From IMG/VR virus record IMGVR_UViG_3300017743_000009, positions 1 through 59,973 of that record: DNA of 59,973 nucleotides. One strand, 5' to 3'. The position numbers were made by a program, and so were the translations under genes. This DNA comes from a virus. The notes beneath the pieces are model-generated. The model was not told where the DNA came from. It worked only from the letters and a program-made list of their open reading frames with translations, and ran no database searches. The stretch's first letter is position 1. Each line of letters opens with the position of its first letter. Shown in pieces: positions 1-9,800 of the stretch.

Positions 1-368
1 GTTACTGTTGCATCAGTCTTATATTCTGATGGGCTAGCTTCTCCAAACTCTCTCAAGTTACCAACATGGCTATTAATTGCGTGTGACCACTCTTCCATAG
101 CGTTTCTGATTAGAAAATCTTCATCGTTGATGACTGTAACAGGCCATGGAGCAAATACCCTATTACCAGCAACTTTAAATTTTCTACCAAAATATGGAAC
201 CTCTACAAGACCCAGAGATGAAGCTGGAAGTTGTGAAGCCTTTACCATGAAAGGAGTTTTAAGATCCCCAGCACCATTAACAGGATTATTAATCCTCACT
301 TGGAACAGGGAAGGACGTGCACCGCCTAATACTAGCTGCGATCTAATTTCATTTATATTAAATGCCAT
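1..368 (-). CDS. gp19: Tail tube protein gp19, partial (C-terminus beyond left edge)
   Basis: The frame starts with ATG at 366-368 and runs off the left edge, so about 122 N-terminal residues are visible (T4 gp19 has 163). The protein begins MAFNINEIRSQL and contains RPSLFQVRI and a TPFMVKASQLP segment, the usual start of T4-type inner tube subunits. An AGGAG ribosome site lies seven bases upstream. The gene follows the sheath gene on the same strand with a gap of about 13 bases, the standard 18-19 order. gp19 forms the hexameric rings of the inner tail tube through which DNA passes. The start resembles that of the gp54-like protein at 51995-52753 (MTFNINDIKSKV), as expected for tube and tube-initiator paralogues. 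Confidence 0.93.
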   Translation of the reverse strand, partial: MAFNINEIRSQLVLGGARPSLFQVRINNPVNGAGDLKTPFMVKASQLPASSLGLVEVPYFGRKFKVAGNRVFAPWPVTVINDEDFLIRNAMEEWSHAINSHVGNLREFGEASPSEYKTDATV

Positions 369-381
369 CTCTCTTTACTCC

Positions 382-2457
382 TTAAAATTTACCAACTACT
401 TCTGAGAACTCAACCCCTGACCTTACGGCTACAAAGTTAAGTTGTATAAAGTTAATTGATTTAGCAGGCTTGACATATATATCACCTACAAATTCGTTTC
501 TATCTATTACTTCTCCAGTATTGTTTGAATCGTCACAAACAACTTTAAAGTCGTATATACCTCTTCGTCCTTGTACATCTCTTAAGAATGGTTCAATTAG
601 GTTAACAAACTGAGCTCTTGTAAACTCATCATTAAATTCAAATAATGAGAATTGAGCTGCATTACTAATAGCTTTCTCTAGTACTATGAATAAACGTCTT
701 ACGTTAATTCTATCAAAAGCACTTGGTTTAGCTAGTAATGTTTTGTCACCGAATAGAACTGTTCCTTGTCCTGGGAATGAAACAACTGGGTTAACACCTG
801 ACTTATAGAGTTGATCTCTATATGCTAGTCTAGGATTGAATGCTAGTTTAACAACATTCTTAATTTGACCTCTATTGAATCCTCCTGGGGAGAACCATGC
901 ATCTCTTTCACCATCAGTTCTAGCACAAAGACCAGCAATGTCACCGTTCAATGGTACGTATCTATATACGTCACTGAACTTATCGTATTGATATTTGTAA
1001 CCGCTATCTAAGATACCATATGATGAAGATCTAACAGAGTTTTTAAATGTAACTACGTTATCTGTTTGTGATGATAAGCTTGTTACGTTTACTACATCAG
1101 CTCTATCTGGAGAACCGAATACAACGCAATCCTTTCTTACTTCACAAATATTATCTATGATATAGTTAAGTAGGCCTTCTCCATTAGTTCCACCAACTGC
1201 TTTACCAGTTAATAGTAATGAAATATCCACATCAGCTGAATCGGAGAACATATCATAACCTACGGCTAAATCTCCTAGACTAACTGCTGACTCAGCATTT
1301 CCGTCTGCACCACCAGAAAAGTCATACTTTCTTGGTAACGCTGTTGCTAGAGCAGCCATAGCTGAACCTAATCCTGAAGTTACAGGATTTTTAACTACAT
1401 AGACCCAATTAGATGAATCATTTAATTTATCTAACCAGTATAGTGATTCACCAGATTCGTTTTTAGCATCTGTTGCTCTTGAAAGGTTTGACCACTTCTC
1501 TATAATTGTACCTTTAGTACCTGTAATATCTCCATTACCGTCTATTACAACGACGTGAAGTTCATCACCTGTACCACCTTTACCTTCTACATAAGCTGAA
1601 GTACCTGGAGCTGCATCAAAGTTATCTAAGTAACCCCATTGTCTCTCTAGTACAGTTTCTGCTATAGTTGATGATAAAGTATATCTGTTTTCGAATGTTA
1701 TTATTCTTGTGGCGTCAAAAACCGCTCCACCTGTATCGGTGAATACGTCTGAACCACTTACTGCGATTGATTTAACTTGTAGTTTTTGCTCACCAATTGC
1801 GGTGTTGCCTACGTTAATTAAATCCCCTACCTGTATATCGTTTACTACTTCGTCTAAATAAGCTGTAAGTTGAGTATTAGTAATACTTGATCCAGAGGCA
1901 ATAACATTTAGGTTAGCTGTTAAGCTTCCTGTTCCTATAGTTAAAGATCCAGAAGTAATGTGAGCATTAGTTCCGCCTGAGGCAGCATCTATTGTCACTG
2001 TACTATTGAATGCAGCGCTTGAATCACATAGTTCAACTTTTAATCCATTACCTTTAAGGCCTGGATACTTAGCTGCTAAAATATGATCAGCGTGAGCTGA
2101 ATAGCTCGCTGCATCAAAATCAACTTTATTCTTAATTAGTACGCCTGAGGTGTCACCACCGCTTCCTGATACGATACCTGTAGAGTTTAGGGCAGCACTT
2201 GAAACTGTTCTGACAACATATAATTTATTGCCATAGTTTAAAAAGTTTGATGCGGTAAAGAATGTTTCGAAATTAGATGCTGTTGGTTCACCAAAACGTG
2301 ATACTAAAGAAGTTTCGCTATCAACGAGAACTCTTTGCTCAACAGGACCCCACTCAAATACACCAGCTATTGCACCTTCCGTTGTGGAAACTGCAGGCAC
2401 TACTGTAGTTAAGTCGACTTCGCTAACATTTACACCGGGACTGACTTGAAATGCCAT
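382..2457 (-). CDS. gp18: Tail sheath protein gp18
   Basis: A 691-residue protein (T4 gp18 has 659) with the sheath N-terminus (SPGVNVSEVDLTT, residues 6-18) and the conserved C-terminus with FIQLNFVAVRSGVEF near residues 669-683. The C-terminal part forms the inner sheath domain with the handshake arms; the middle is the variable outer domain. The sheath surrounds the gp19 tube and contracts on infection. It sits between terminase gp17 and tube gp19, in T4 order. A late-promoter-like AATAAATA lies about 40 bases upstream in the 65-base gap after gp17, which fits the need for many copies. Assignment is by recognised sequence plus order. Confidence 0.95.
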   Translation of the reverse strand: MAFQVSPGVNVSEVDLTTVVPAVSTTEGAIAGVFEWGPVEQRVLVDSETSLVSRFGEPTASNFETFFTASNFLNYGNKLYVVRTVSSAALNSTGIVSGSGGDTSGVLIKNKVDFDAASYSAHADHILAAKYPGLKGNGLKVELCDSSAAFNSTVTIDAASGGTNAHITSGSLTIGTGSLTANLNVIASGSSITNTQLTAYLDEVVNDIQVGDLINVGNTAIGEQKLQVKSIAVSGSDVFTDTGGAVFDATRIITFENRYTLSSTIAETVLERQWGYLDNFDAAPGTSAYVEGKGGTGDELHVVVIDGNGDITGTKGTIIEKWSNLSRATDAKNESGESLYWLDKLNDSSNWVYVVKNPVTSGLGSAMAALATALPRKYDFSGGADGNAESAVSLGDLAVGYDMFSDSADVDISLLLTGKAVGGTNGEGLLNYIIDNICEVRKDCVVFGSPDRADVVNVTSLSSQTDNVVTFKNSVRSSSYGILDSGYKYQYDKFSDVYRYVPLNGDIAGLCARTDGERDAWFSPGGFNRGQIKNVVKLAFNPRLAYRDQLYKSGVNPVVSFPGQGTVLFGDKTLLAKPSAFDRINVRRLFIVLEKAISNAAQFSLFEFNDEFTRAQFVNLIEPFLRDVQGRRGIYDFKVVCDDSNNTGEVIDRNEFVGDIYVKPAKSINFIQLNFVAVRSGVEFSEVVGKF

Positions 2458-2495
2458 CTTATGCTCCTATATTAAAAATTCAAATAGTTTGAATA

Positions 2496-2503
2496 TATTT
2501 ATT
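2496..2503 (-). promoter_or_regulatory. Late-type promoter (AATAAATA) for gp18
   Basis: The minus strand reads AATAAATA, matching the T4-like/cyanophage late motif NATAAATA (T4 TATAAATA). It lies in the intergenic gap between gp17 and gp18, 38 bases before the gp18 start. No sigma70 -35 box is needed or seen. Such 8-mers occur by chance in AT-rich DNA; the intergenic position before an abundant late protein is the main support. Confidence 0.55.
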
Positions 2504-2522
2504 AAAACCTAGGGTTAGAAAA

Positions 2523-4130
2523 CTACCAGCTCCCCTCTTGGAGATAACCATCAGCTACCTGATCAAAACCATCTTCAACAAACCCAAATGGAAGCATATC
2601 TTCTTCTATCATTTTTGCGTGTTGATCTTGTGTATGTTTTCTAACGTCTGTTTGTGTTAATTCTTTAAAATAATCTTGAATGCTCAACCAACCAAATAAT
2701 ACTAAACACATTACCAAGTCATCATGACAGCCACCTTCGGCTTCATATGATTCACCTTTTTGAGCAAAATGAGTAAGCTCTTCTAAAATTTTATAATCAG
2801 TTATAAAGAGACTATCATTTTCTATTAATGTCTTTAGATTTAGGCATCCTGTTCTTTTGACTTGCTTAGTTGTTCTAACGCCAAAATATTGTCCTCCTGC
2901 ACCAAAACCAGAAGATAAAACCTGACCAGCTCTCCCTCTTGCAGCTGACATTAATACATTTTCTAACTCTAAATCATTATGTATTGATTCAGCAACTGCC
3001 ATTCCTATATCATTTGACTCAACAAGCATATATGCATTGTTATATTTTCTCGATAGCCCTGCTATTACTTGAGGAAAGTTCATAGGTGATATTGTATTGT
3101 TCTGATAAACGGCAACTACCTTTGCTGGTATCTCTGTTACATCAATAACAACAACAGCTGAGTAGTCGTTATTTACCCCTCTTGATGTATCACAAATTGC
3201 TACATAAGTATGACCTTTTATCTGCTCTTCATATAATCTATAATCTTCAGTTTCAGTTATTGGTCTCTTATATACTAATCGTTTTAATACTGAAGGTGAG
3301 ATTAAAGTATTTGATGAACCTATAAACTCACATTCAAACTCTACTCTAAACTGATCAGCAGAGGTATTTCTAATAGTTTGTTCTTTCCATTCTTTATCTC
3401 TTCCTGGCACATCTGACCAATGAACATCTATTCGTTCATACTCATTAATACCCTCTTCACTATCATTCCATATTTTATAGAACAGATTTAAACCATTAGG
3501 TGTTGAGGTAATTAAAACTTTAGATGTCTTACCAGATGAAATCGTAGGATAAACAGAAGCAAAAAACTCTTCTTGAATATGCATAGGTACAAAAGCAAAC
3601 TCATCTAAATAAATTAAGTTAAAAGATCCCCCTCTTATTGCTGAAGCGGATGTAGAAGCAGCTAAAATTTTAGAGCCATTTTCTAACTCAACATTACCTT
3701 TATTCCACTCTACTACTCCTAACTGTAACCATCTTGGAAGATGTTCATATGCTAAGGATATTCGGGCTAAAATTTCTCTTGACTGTTGAGATTTATGAGC
3801 TAGAATAGCTATACTAAAAGACTCATTAAACATTAAATACCATAATAATGTAGCAGCAATAGTAGTTGTTTTACCAGACTGCCTAGGCATCTTACATATA
3901 ACAAATCTTTCATCTTGAACTAGTTTAACTATATCTTCTTGAAAGTCATACAGATTAAAAGGAACTAGACCTTCATCTATATTTACAATCTGTATATAGT
4001 TTTGAATAAAATAAACACAATCAGTAGAACATTTTACAAACTCTTCTACTTGCTCCGGAGTAAACTCTTGAGGAACATTAGCTCGTTTTAAGTTAGGATT
4101 ACCTAAGTAATTTTCTCTAGCTTGATTCAT
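2523..4130 (-). CDS. gp17: Terminase large subunit gp17 (ATPase and nuclease)
   Basis: A 535-residue DNA-packaging motor subunit (T4 has 610). The N-terminal ATPase has Walker A MPRQSGKTT (81-89), Walker B LIYLDEFAF (172-180) and the coupling motif TSTPNG (208-213). The C-terminal RNase H-like nuclease shows the first acidic motif AICDTSRG (Asp314, with Asp322 following), ESND (371-374) and CHDD (468-471), so all expected catalytic groups are present. It translocates genome DNA into the prohead and cuts the concatemer. It overlaps the small subunit gp16 by 14 bases, suggesting translational coupling. Confidence 0.97.
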   Translation of the reverse strand: MNQARENYLGNPNLKRANVPQEFTPEQVEEFVKCSTDCVYFIQNYIQIVNIDEGLVPFNLYDFQEDIVKLVQDERFVICKMPRQSGKTTTIAATLLWYLMFNESFSIAILAHKSQQSREILARISLAYEHLPRWLQLGVVEWNKGNVELENGSKILAASTSASAIRGGSFNLIYLDEFAFVPMHIQEEFFASVYPTISSGKTSKVLITSTPNGLNLFYKIWNDSEEGINEYERIDVHWSDVPGRDKEWKEQTIRNTSADQFRVEFECEFIGSSNTLISPSVLKRLVYKRPITETEDYRLYEEQIKGHTYVAICDTSRGVNNDYSAVVVIDVTEIPAKVVAVYQNNTISPMNFPQVIAGLSRKYNNAYMLVESNDIGMAVAESIHNDLELENVLMSAARGRAGQVLSSGFGAGGQYFGVRTTKQVKRTGCLNLKTLIENDSLFITDYKILEELTHFAQKGESYEAEGGCHDDLVMCLVLFGWLSIQDYFKELTQTDVRKHTQDQHAKMIEEDMLPFGFVEDGFDQVADGYLQEGSW

Positions 4131-4521
4131 TTATTTGTTTCTTAATTAGTTTCTGTAAGTCGCCTGTACTACCTACAAACAAAGTATTGTTTACTGTAGA
4201 TGGATTAGTACCACCGTTAGCAGCTGTTTCTATATTTTGTTTCTTTTTAGATAAGTCCATTAGAGCAATATTAGCATCAGATAAAGTACGTACTAGAGTA
4301 GCTACTACTTCAAATGCTCTGGGGTGCTGAGATTGCTGTGCAACTTCTAGAAGCTCTTGTAATGCATTTGAGCCATTTTCAATAACTTGATATAAGTTAC
4401 CTCTTGCATACTCAAAGTCATTATCTAACTTACTGTCATTTACAATTGCTTTTGCTTTTGTTATATCTTTCTTGAGAGGCTCTAGTTCTAAAAACTCACC
4501 AATAGTATCTTTATTATCCAT
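4117..4521 (-). CDS. gp16: Terminase small subunit gp16
   Basis: A 134-residue, mostly helical protein (T4 gp16 has 164). Two stretches recall T4 gp16: DFEYARGNLYQVIENG (residues 35-50, compare DDYGVVRRN in T4) and SQHPRAFEVVATLVR (64-78, compare ADSPRHMEVFATL), followed by NIALMDL and a late TLFVGST segment. gp16 forms rings that recognise DNA and stimulate the gp17 ATPase. It lies directly before gp17 with a 14-base overlap and overlaps the gp15 end by 8 bases. A consensus TATAAATA sits 54 bases upstream inside gp15. Confidence 0.88.
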   Translation of the reverse strand: MDNKDTIGEFLELEPLKKDITKAKAIVNDSKLDNDFEYARGNLYQVIENGSNALQELLEVAQQSQHPRAFEVVATLVRTLSDANIALMDLSKKKQNIETAANGGTNPSTVNNTLFVGSTGDLQKLIKKQINESS

Positions 4522-5347
4522 TAAAGTATTTATCTGTCACGAATCCATAGTTATCATTTGCACTAACACTATCTGTATTTATAGCAAGTGTGCTATTAGA
4601 TGTTGGGTTACCGTTAGCATCTAATCCAGGTGTTATAGTTATTCTAGAAGCAGGAGTAGAAATACTATTAATATTAAATACACCTGGTGCACCTGGGTCA
4701 ACATAAAATTGAGTATTTGCTTTTTTAATAAGACCTTTCTTATCTTCTACAGGACCAAATACATATCCTTTTATATCAAATCTTAAAGTATGAATAAGAG
4801 CTCTTCTTGATTCAAAATTACCTTCATAAGAATCTGAAGTATTTAAGCTTTGAAACACTACAGGTATATCAAAACCAAAATCTAATCCATCTATTAATTT
4901 AAGAGTAGCTGTAAACTCAGGAGTAAAATAAGGTAAAATTTGTTCTAATATTCTTACTCCATCTTCTGCATTTTTTACCATAATAGCTAATTCAAAACCT
5001 ATATTGAATGGAGTTGGTGTTCCAACACTAGACAAATTAAATGATTCATCTCTTTTAGCCTGTACTAAATCTCTCATAGGATTCATTCTACGCTCAGGAT
5101 CATACTGAAATGAAATCATCTCAAATGACATTCTCGGTAATTGAATCTGTATCTGTCTATCTAAATTAGGGTCTACATTTAATCTTTCAATAAATTTCTG
5201 TCTGGGACCATAAGAAACAGGCACACGCAAAGTCTGAATAGCATTACCTGATTCATCCTCTCTATCTATCTCTATGTTATTAAACAGAGTACCAAAGTAA
5301 ACTACATACTTTCTTATAACACCGTTGTAATATTTTTTACCAAACAT
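4514..5347 (-). CDS. gp15: Tail terminator/sheath completion protein gp15
   Basis: A 277-residue protein (T4 gp15 has 272) starting MFGKKYYNGVIRKY and continuing with FGTLFNNIEIDR and LRVPVSYGPRQKFIERL, matching the T4 gp15 pattern (short aromatic start, GDLF.NI, IRVPITY). gp15 forms the hexameric ring that caps the tail tube and sheath and connects to the neck stopper gp14. It lies between gp14 and gp16 with a one-base overlap to gp14, the usual T4-like order. Confidence 0.92.
   Translation of the reverse strand: MFGKKYYNGVIRKYVVYFGTLFNNIEIDREDESGNAIQTLRVPVSYGPRQKFIERLNVDPNLDRQIQIQLPRMSFEMISFQYDPERRMNPMRDLVQAKRDESFNLSSVGTPTPFNIGFELAIMVKNAEDGVRILEQILPYFTPEFTATLKLIDGLDFGFDIPVVFQSLNTSDSYEGNFESRRALIHTLRFDIKGYVFGPVEDKKGLIKKANTQFYVDPGAPGVFNINSISTPASRITITPGLDANGNPTSNSTLAINTDSVSANDNYGFVTDKYFNG
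4576..4583 (-). promoter_or_regulatory. Late-type promoter (TATAAATA) inside gp15, before gp16
   Basis: The minus strand carries an exact T4 late consensus TATAAATA within the 3' end of gp15, 54 bases upstream of the gp16 start. It would drive the gp16-gp17 terminase pair. A second partial match, GATAAATA at 4528-4535, lies only six bases from the gp16 ATG and is probably coincidental. Intragenic position lowers confidence. Confidence 0.45.
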
Positions 5348-6111
5348 TAAAAGTTATTCTCGCTAAATGGGTTGAACTCACTAAAGTCAATAAAGTCAGC
5401 CCCTTCATCTTGGAAGAAGGTTGAATCGTCATCTTTATCTTGAGTTCTTTTATCGTAGTTATCGTTTATAATTTCTTGACCAGATTCTGTAGTTAATGCT
5501 AATCCAGTTTCTAATGTTAGACCTTTTGCATCTAACAAGTATGATTGAGATCTATCTACCTCAATACTATCTACTTCCGGTATACCTGTACTAAATCTCT
5601 CATCTGAATATTCAAATGTTTCTAATGAAAGATCATAAGTTTGAAGATCACCTAATTGATAAAACATTTGATCATGCTTAACAAATTTTATTTCAAACAA
5701 TTTACCTATAGCGTTTTCAGTTGAACCTTTTATCCATGGTAAGAATATAAGATCTCCTTCTCTAGGTCTAGTTATATCAGGCTGAAACTCTTCTATCTCT
5801 TCGTTAAATCTTCTTCGTGCTATAGTAACATTCATCTGATCTTGAATAGTAAGACCAAATCTCTCCATAAAGGCGCCCTGTCCTTCATATCCCTCTACTG
5901 ACTTAATGTATAACTCTAAAGGGTAAGCTAATTCAAATTTAGATAATACAGCTTCTGAGTATAACTGATCTTGACTTACTTGATTTCTTGGTAGGTAAAA
6001 AGATGCTTGGCCATATATAGAAATAGCTTCTATAATAAGATCTTCTATTAAGCGAGATTCACCACTAGCTTCGTAGTTTTGAAAGTATGTTGATCTTCCT
6101 TGTATCGCCAT
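5347..6111 (-). CDS. gp14: Neck protein gp14 (head stopper)
   Basis: A 254-residue protein, close to T4 gp14 (256). The N-terminal half has ESRLIEDLIIEAISIYG, then FYLPRNQVSQDQLYSE and a LYIKSVEGYEGQGAFMERFG segment, all typical of gp14. The C-terminus is acidic and rich in Asp and Phe. gp14 sits with gp13 in the neck and seals DNA in the head after packaging, then docks the tail through gp15. Its start is six bases after the gp13 stop and its stop shares one base with the gp15 start. Confidence 0.93.
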   Translation of the reverse strand: MAIQGRSTYFQNYEASGESRLIEDLIIEAISIYGQASFYLPRNQVSQDQLYSEAVLSKFELAYPLELYIKSVEGYEGQGAFMERFGLTIQDQMNVTIARRRFNEEIEEFQPDITRPREGDLIFLPWIKGSTENAIGKLFEIKFVKHDQMFYQLGDLQTYDLSLETFEYSDERFSTGIPEVDSIEVDRSQSYLLDAKGLTLETGLALTTESGQEIINDNYDKRTQDKDDDSTFFQDEGADFIDFSEFNPFSENNF

Positions 6112-6117
6112 AGTTCA

Positions 6118-6864
6118 TTACCCTATCATATCAGTTACTGGTAAGCTGTAAGATGATGTCATTTCGGCCTCAAGCTTATTTATTTCTGCTTCTGCCTCAT
6201 TCATTATCTGGCTACCATTAAATGAAACGCCCCCGGGTAATTGTAAACCGCCAAACTTCGATAGGTTAGATCCCCATTGATATTTAATTTTTGCAGTTGC
6301 ATAATTTAAAAGCCATCTATCCTTATAAACGTCATTATAGATTTCCGGGTCAACTATTTTGTATACTTCAGCAATAACATATTCACCAGCTTGCATTTTT
6401 TCCCAATCCATATCTACATAAAGTCTATTAGTATGTCTATTAAATCTAATAGGCTGTCTACCTACTAAAAGTTCTTCTATAAATTGAATATGCTGCATAT
6501 TAGTAAAATATGTAACTAGTGATTGATTGAATGATGTAAGATCATAAAGATCATTTAAAGCAATTTGATATCTTATATTAAATAAATTATTTGTAGATAG
6601 AGCATCTCCAATATCAAATATTCTAACTGCTCCTATAATATTATCAGGAACGGTTAAATATCTATTTTCGATATCAGTTGATGTTAGTGACCATTTATAA
6701 AAATCTCTCTCGACACCGTCAAAATGATAATCCCAATAATATGAAAATGATTCATCTATACGATCTTGAACTTGCATATCCTCTACATTAATTTCTATAA
6801 CAGGAAAGCCAAGTTTACGTAAGCAATAATCTTTAAATTCTGTTCTACTAGTTGGCATTGCCAT
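6118..6864 (-). CDS. gp13: Neck protein gp13 (head completion/adaptor)
   Basis: A 248-residue protein (T4 gp13 has 309). Early residues FKDYCLRKLGFPVIEINVED and RIDESFSYYWDYHFDG are the hallmark of T4-type gp13. It forms the neck ring between portal and gp14. Two in-frame ATG codons lie at the start (MAM), three codons apart; the first is used here. It follows the giant fibre gene after only three bases. A weak AATAAATA at 6177-6184, inside this gene and 65 bases before gp14, could be a late promoter but may be chance. Confidence 0.92.
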   Translation of the reverse strand: MAMPTSRTEFKDYCLRKLGFPVIEINVEDMQVQDRIDESFSYYWDYHFDGVERDFYKWSLTSTDIENRYLTVPDNIIGAVRIFDIGDALSTNNLFNIRYQIALNDLYDLTSFNQSLVTYFTNMQHIQFIEELLVGRQPIRFNRHTNRLYVDMDWEKMQAGEYVIAEVYKIVDPEIYNDVYKDRWLLNYATAKIKYQWGSNLSKFGGLQLPGGVSFNGSQIMNEAEAEINKLEAEMTSSYSLPVTDMIG

Positions 6865-6867
6865 TTT

Positions 6868-9800
6868 TTATCCCCAGACTACCGAACCACCACTATCATA
6901 TACTTTTAATAATCTATTTGAACTATCATATAGATCTTCAATGACAGCATTAGCTGCTATAGTTATATCATTAAATTGTACGCTCGCTCCAGTCGCAACA
7001 TCTTGACCAATATGTACACCGGTTGAATTTGATGTTACCCCTGTACCACCTACTACTGCAAATGATCTTGATGCGGCAATATTACCACCACCTGTTAAAC
7101 CATTGCCAGCCGTTAATGTGACAGATGTATGATTAATGTGCTCATTAGCTACAAACCCTGATAATGAGTCATGATTAATTTGTGAATCATTAGTATATAA
7201 ACCTGATGAATTAGCTGTCAGACCAGTTTGTGCATTAATTGCTACTGCCGGTTCCCATCCTTCTCCTGCTGAACCTGTAACATTAATACCGTTACCACCA
7301 GTAACATTATCTACATAGTTACCTGAAGTATCAGTTCCTAATGCAATATCATTCGCTTTAGTATGGAAAGCATATTCAGTACCACCGGCAAGCTTATGAG
7401 TCCATTTATCTGTTGATTCATCCCAGTAGAATAATGCATTTGCTGAATCGCCTCTTTCTACTTCTAAACCTGCGTCTACAGAAGGTGTACCTGTTTGATC
7501 TTTTGCTACTGTTATGATTGCATCTGTTACTGATAAAGTAGCTGTTGAAACAGTTGTTTCTGTACCTGAAATAGTTAAATTACCAGATACATTTACATCA
7601 TTAAACGTTACATTATCTGTAGTTCCTACTGATTGTCCTATATGTACACCAGATGAATTAACTGAAACACCAGTACCTGGTTTAACATATGTACCAGTTG
7701 CATTAGATGTTATACCATTATTAGCAAGTACTCTTACTGTTGAACTATTTACTGCTACACCACTTCCAGCACCTACAGATACTGCAGTTGAGTTAGCAAC
7801 TATACCATTACCAGCACCAACGTTTAATGTTCTAGTAGAAGCAATTGTACCTCCACCAGTTAAACCTGTACCAGCTGTTACTGAAATAGTACTATGATTA
7901 AGGTTTTCATTAGCAACATACCCTGAAAGATTATGAATATCAATATTACCTTCAGCAATAAAGACACCTGTTGAATTAGATACTACTTGATTATTACCTG
8001 CAGCTACGGCTAAAGTTCTAGAAGCAGCTATTGTACCGCCTCCTGAAAGACCGTTACCAGCAGTAATAGTTACTCCTGAATGATCTATATTTTCGTTAGC
8101 GACATAACCTGATAAATTATGAATATCAATATTACCTTCAGTAATAAAGACACCTGAGGTGTTTGATACGACTTGATTATTACCTGCAGCAACTGCTAGA
8201 GTTCTATTAGCTGCTATTGTGCCACCACCAGATAAACCATTACCTGCTGATATCGATACACTTGAATGATCAATATTTTCGTTAGCAACATACCCTGATA
8301 AGTTATGTATATCAAGATTTCCTTCTGCTACAAATATACCTGATGTATTAGATACTATTTGACTATTTCCTGCTACTGCATGAACCCCGGTTGAGTTAGA
8401 TGCAATACCTAAGCCTGCTGTTACAGCAACTGCAGTTGAATTAACTCCAATACCGTTTCCAGCTCCTACTGCAAATGATCTATTAGTAGTGATATCACCA
8501 CCACCTGTTAAACCGCTTCCAGCTGATAAAGTTACTCCACTATGATCTATATGCTCATTAGCTACAAACCCAGATAAAGAATCATGGCTTATTGCTGACG
8601 CATCTGCATATACACCTGATGAGTTAGATATAATACCTGAACCAGCTACTACATGAACTCCTGTTGAGTTAGAAGCAATACCATTACCTGGATTAACTGC
8701 TATAGCAGTATTGTTAGCAGTAATACCGTTTCCTTGACCTGCAGTAATAGTAATAGTTCCTGTTGAACCACCACCTGTTAAACCTGTACCAGCTACTACA
8801 TCAGTAATACTTGAATTACCTACATCGAATCCAGCATCATTATTAAATGCTGATAGAGGTATTTCTGAAATAAGTTTTCTTCTATCTGCTCCGTTATCTA
8901 ATATAATAAGTTCATCTTCTGAATTATCAACTGCTTGAGTCATATCAGTTAATTCAGATAAATCAACGTTTAAAGTAACCGCGCCTGATGTACCACCACC
9001 GCTTAAACCAGTGCCAGCAACTACAGACTCAATGTCTCCCGCATCGTTTGTGAAAGTAAATTGTCCAGTTCCACTATCGTAACTTAAGTCACCTCCAGCA
9101 CTAAATAGACCTTTAATAGTACTTTCATTAATCATTAATTTTGTTGAGTTAGCAGTTAAACCTGTTCCGGCTTCTACGTGTACTCCAGATGCATTAGCTG
9201 ACAAACCAATACCAGCATCTACTGCAAATGATCTAGAAGCAGCTATTGTACCGCCTCCTGATAGTCCGTTACCGGCTGTAAGATTAACTCCACTATGATC
9301 TATATTCTCGTTGGCAACATATCCTGATAAATTATGAATATCAATATTACCTTCAACTACATAAACTCCTGATGAGTTAGATGATACTTTATTATGACCC
9401 GGTTCTACATGAACTCCGGTTGAGTTAGAAGTTAAACCATTTCCTCCAGTAACAGCTACAGATGTATTATTTACTGTAACACCATTACCAGCACCAACGT
9501 TTAATGTTCTAGTTGATGTTAAATCTCCACCGCCAGTTAAACCAGTACCTGGAGAAATCTCAACTGCACTATGATCTATGTTTTCATTAGCAACGTAACC
9601 TGATAAATTGTGAATATCTAAATTACCTTCTGCTACAAATACACCAGATGAATTAGATACTATTTGATTATTACCAGCAGCAACTGCTAAAGTTCTAGTT
9701 GAGGTAATATCACCACCACCAGATAGTCCGCTTCCTGCAGTTATATTAACTCCAGAATGATCTATATTTTCATTAGCTACATACCCTGATAAGTTATGTA

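Noticed and set aside
127-405. Plus-strand 92-codon frame at left edge
   Set aside because: It lies antisense to gp19, whose minus-strand frame encodes a clear tail tube N-terminus.
2505-2522. AACC-CTA-GGTT as terminator after gp17
   Set aside because: Only four base pairs and a short T-run; too weak to claim.
4528-4535. GATAAATA next to the gp16 start as a promoter
   Set aside because: It lies six bases from the ATG inside gp15 coding sequence, and a better TATAAATA is present at 4576-4583.
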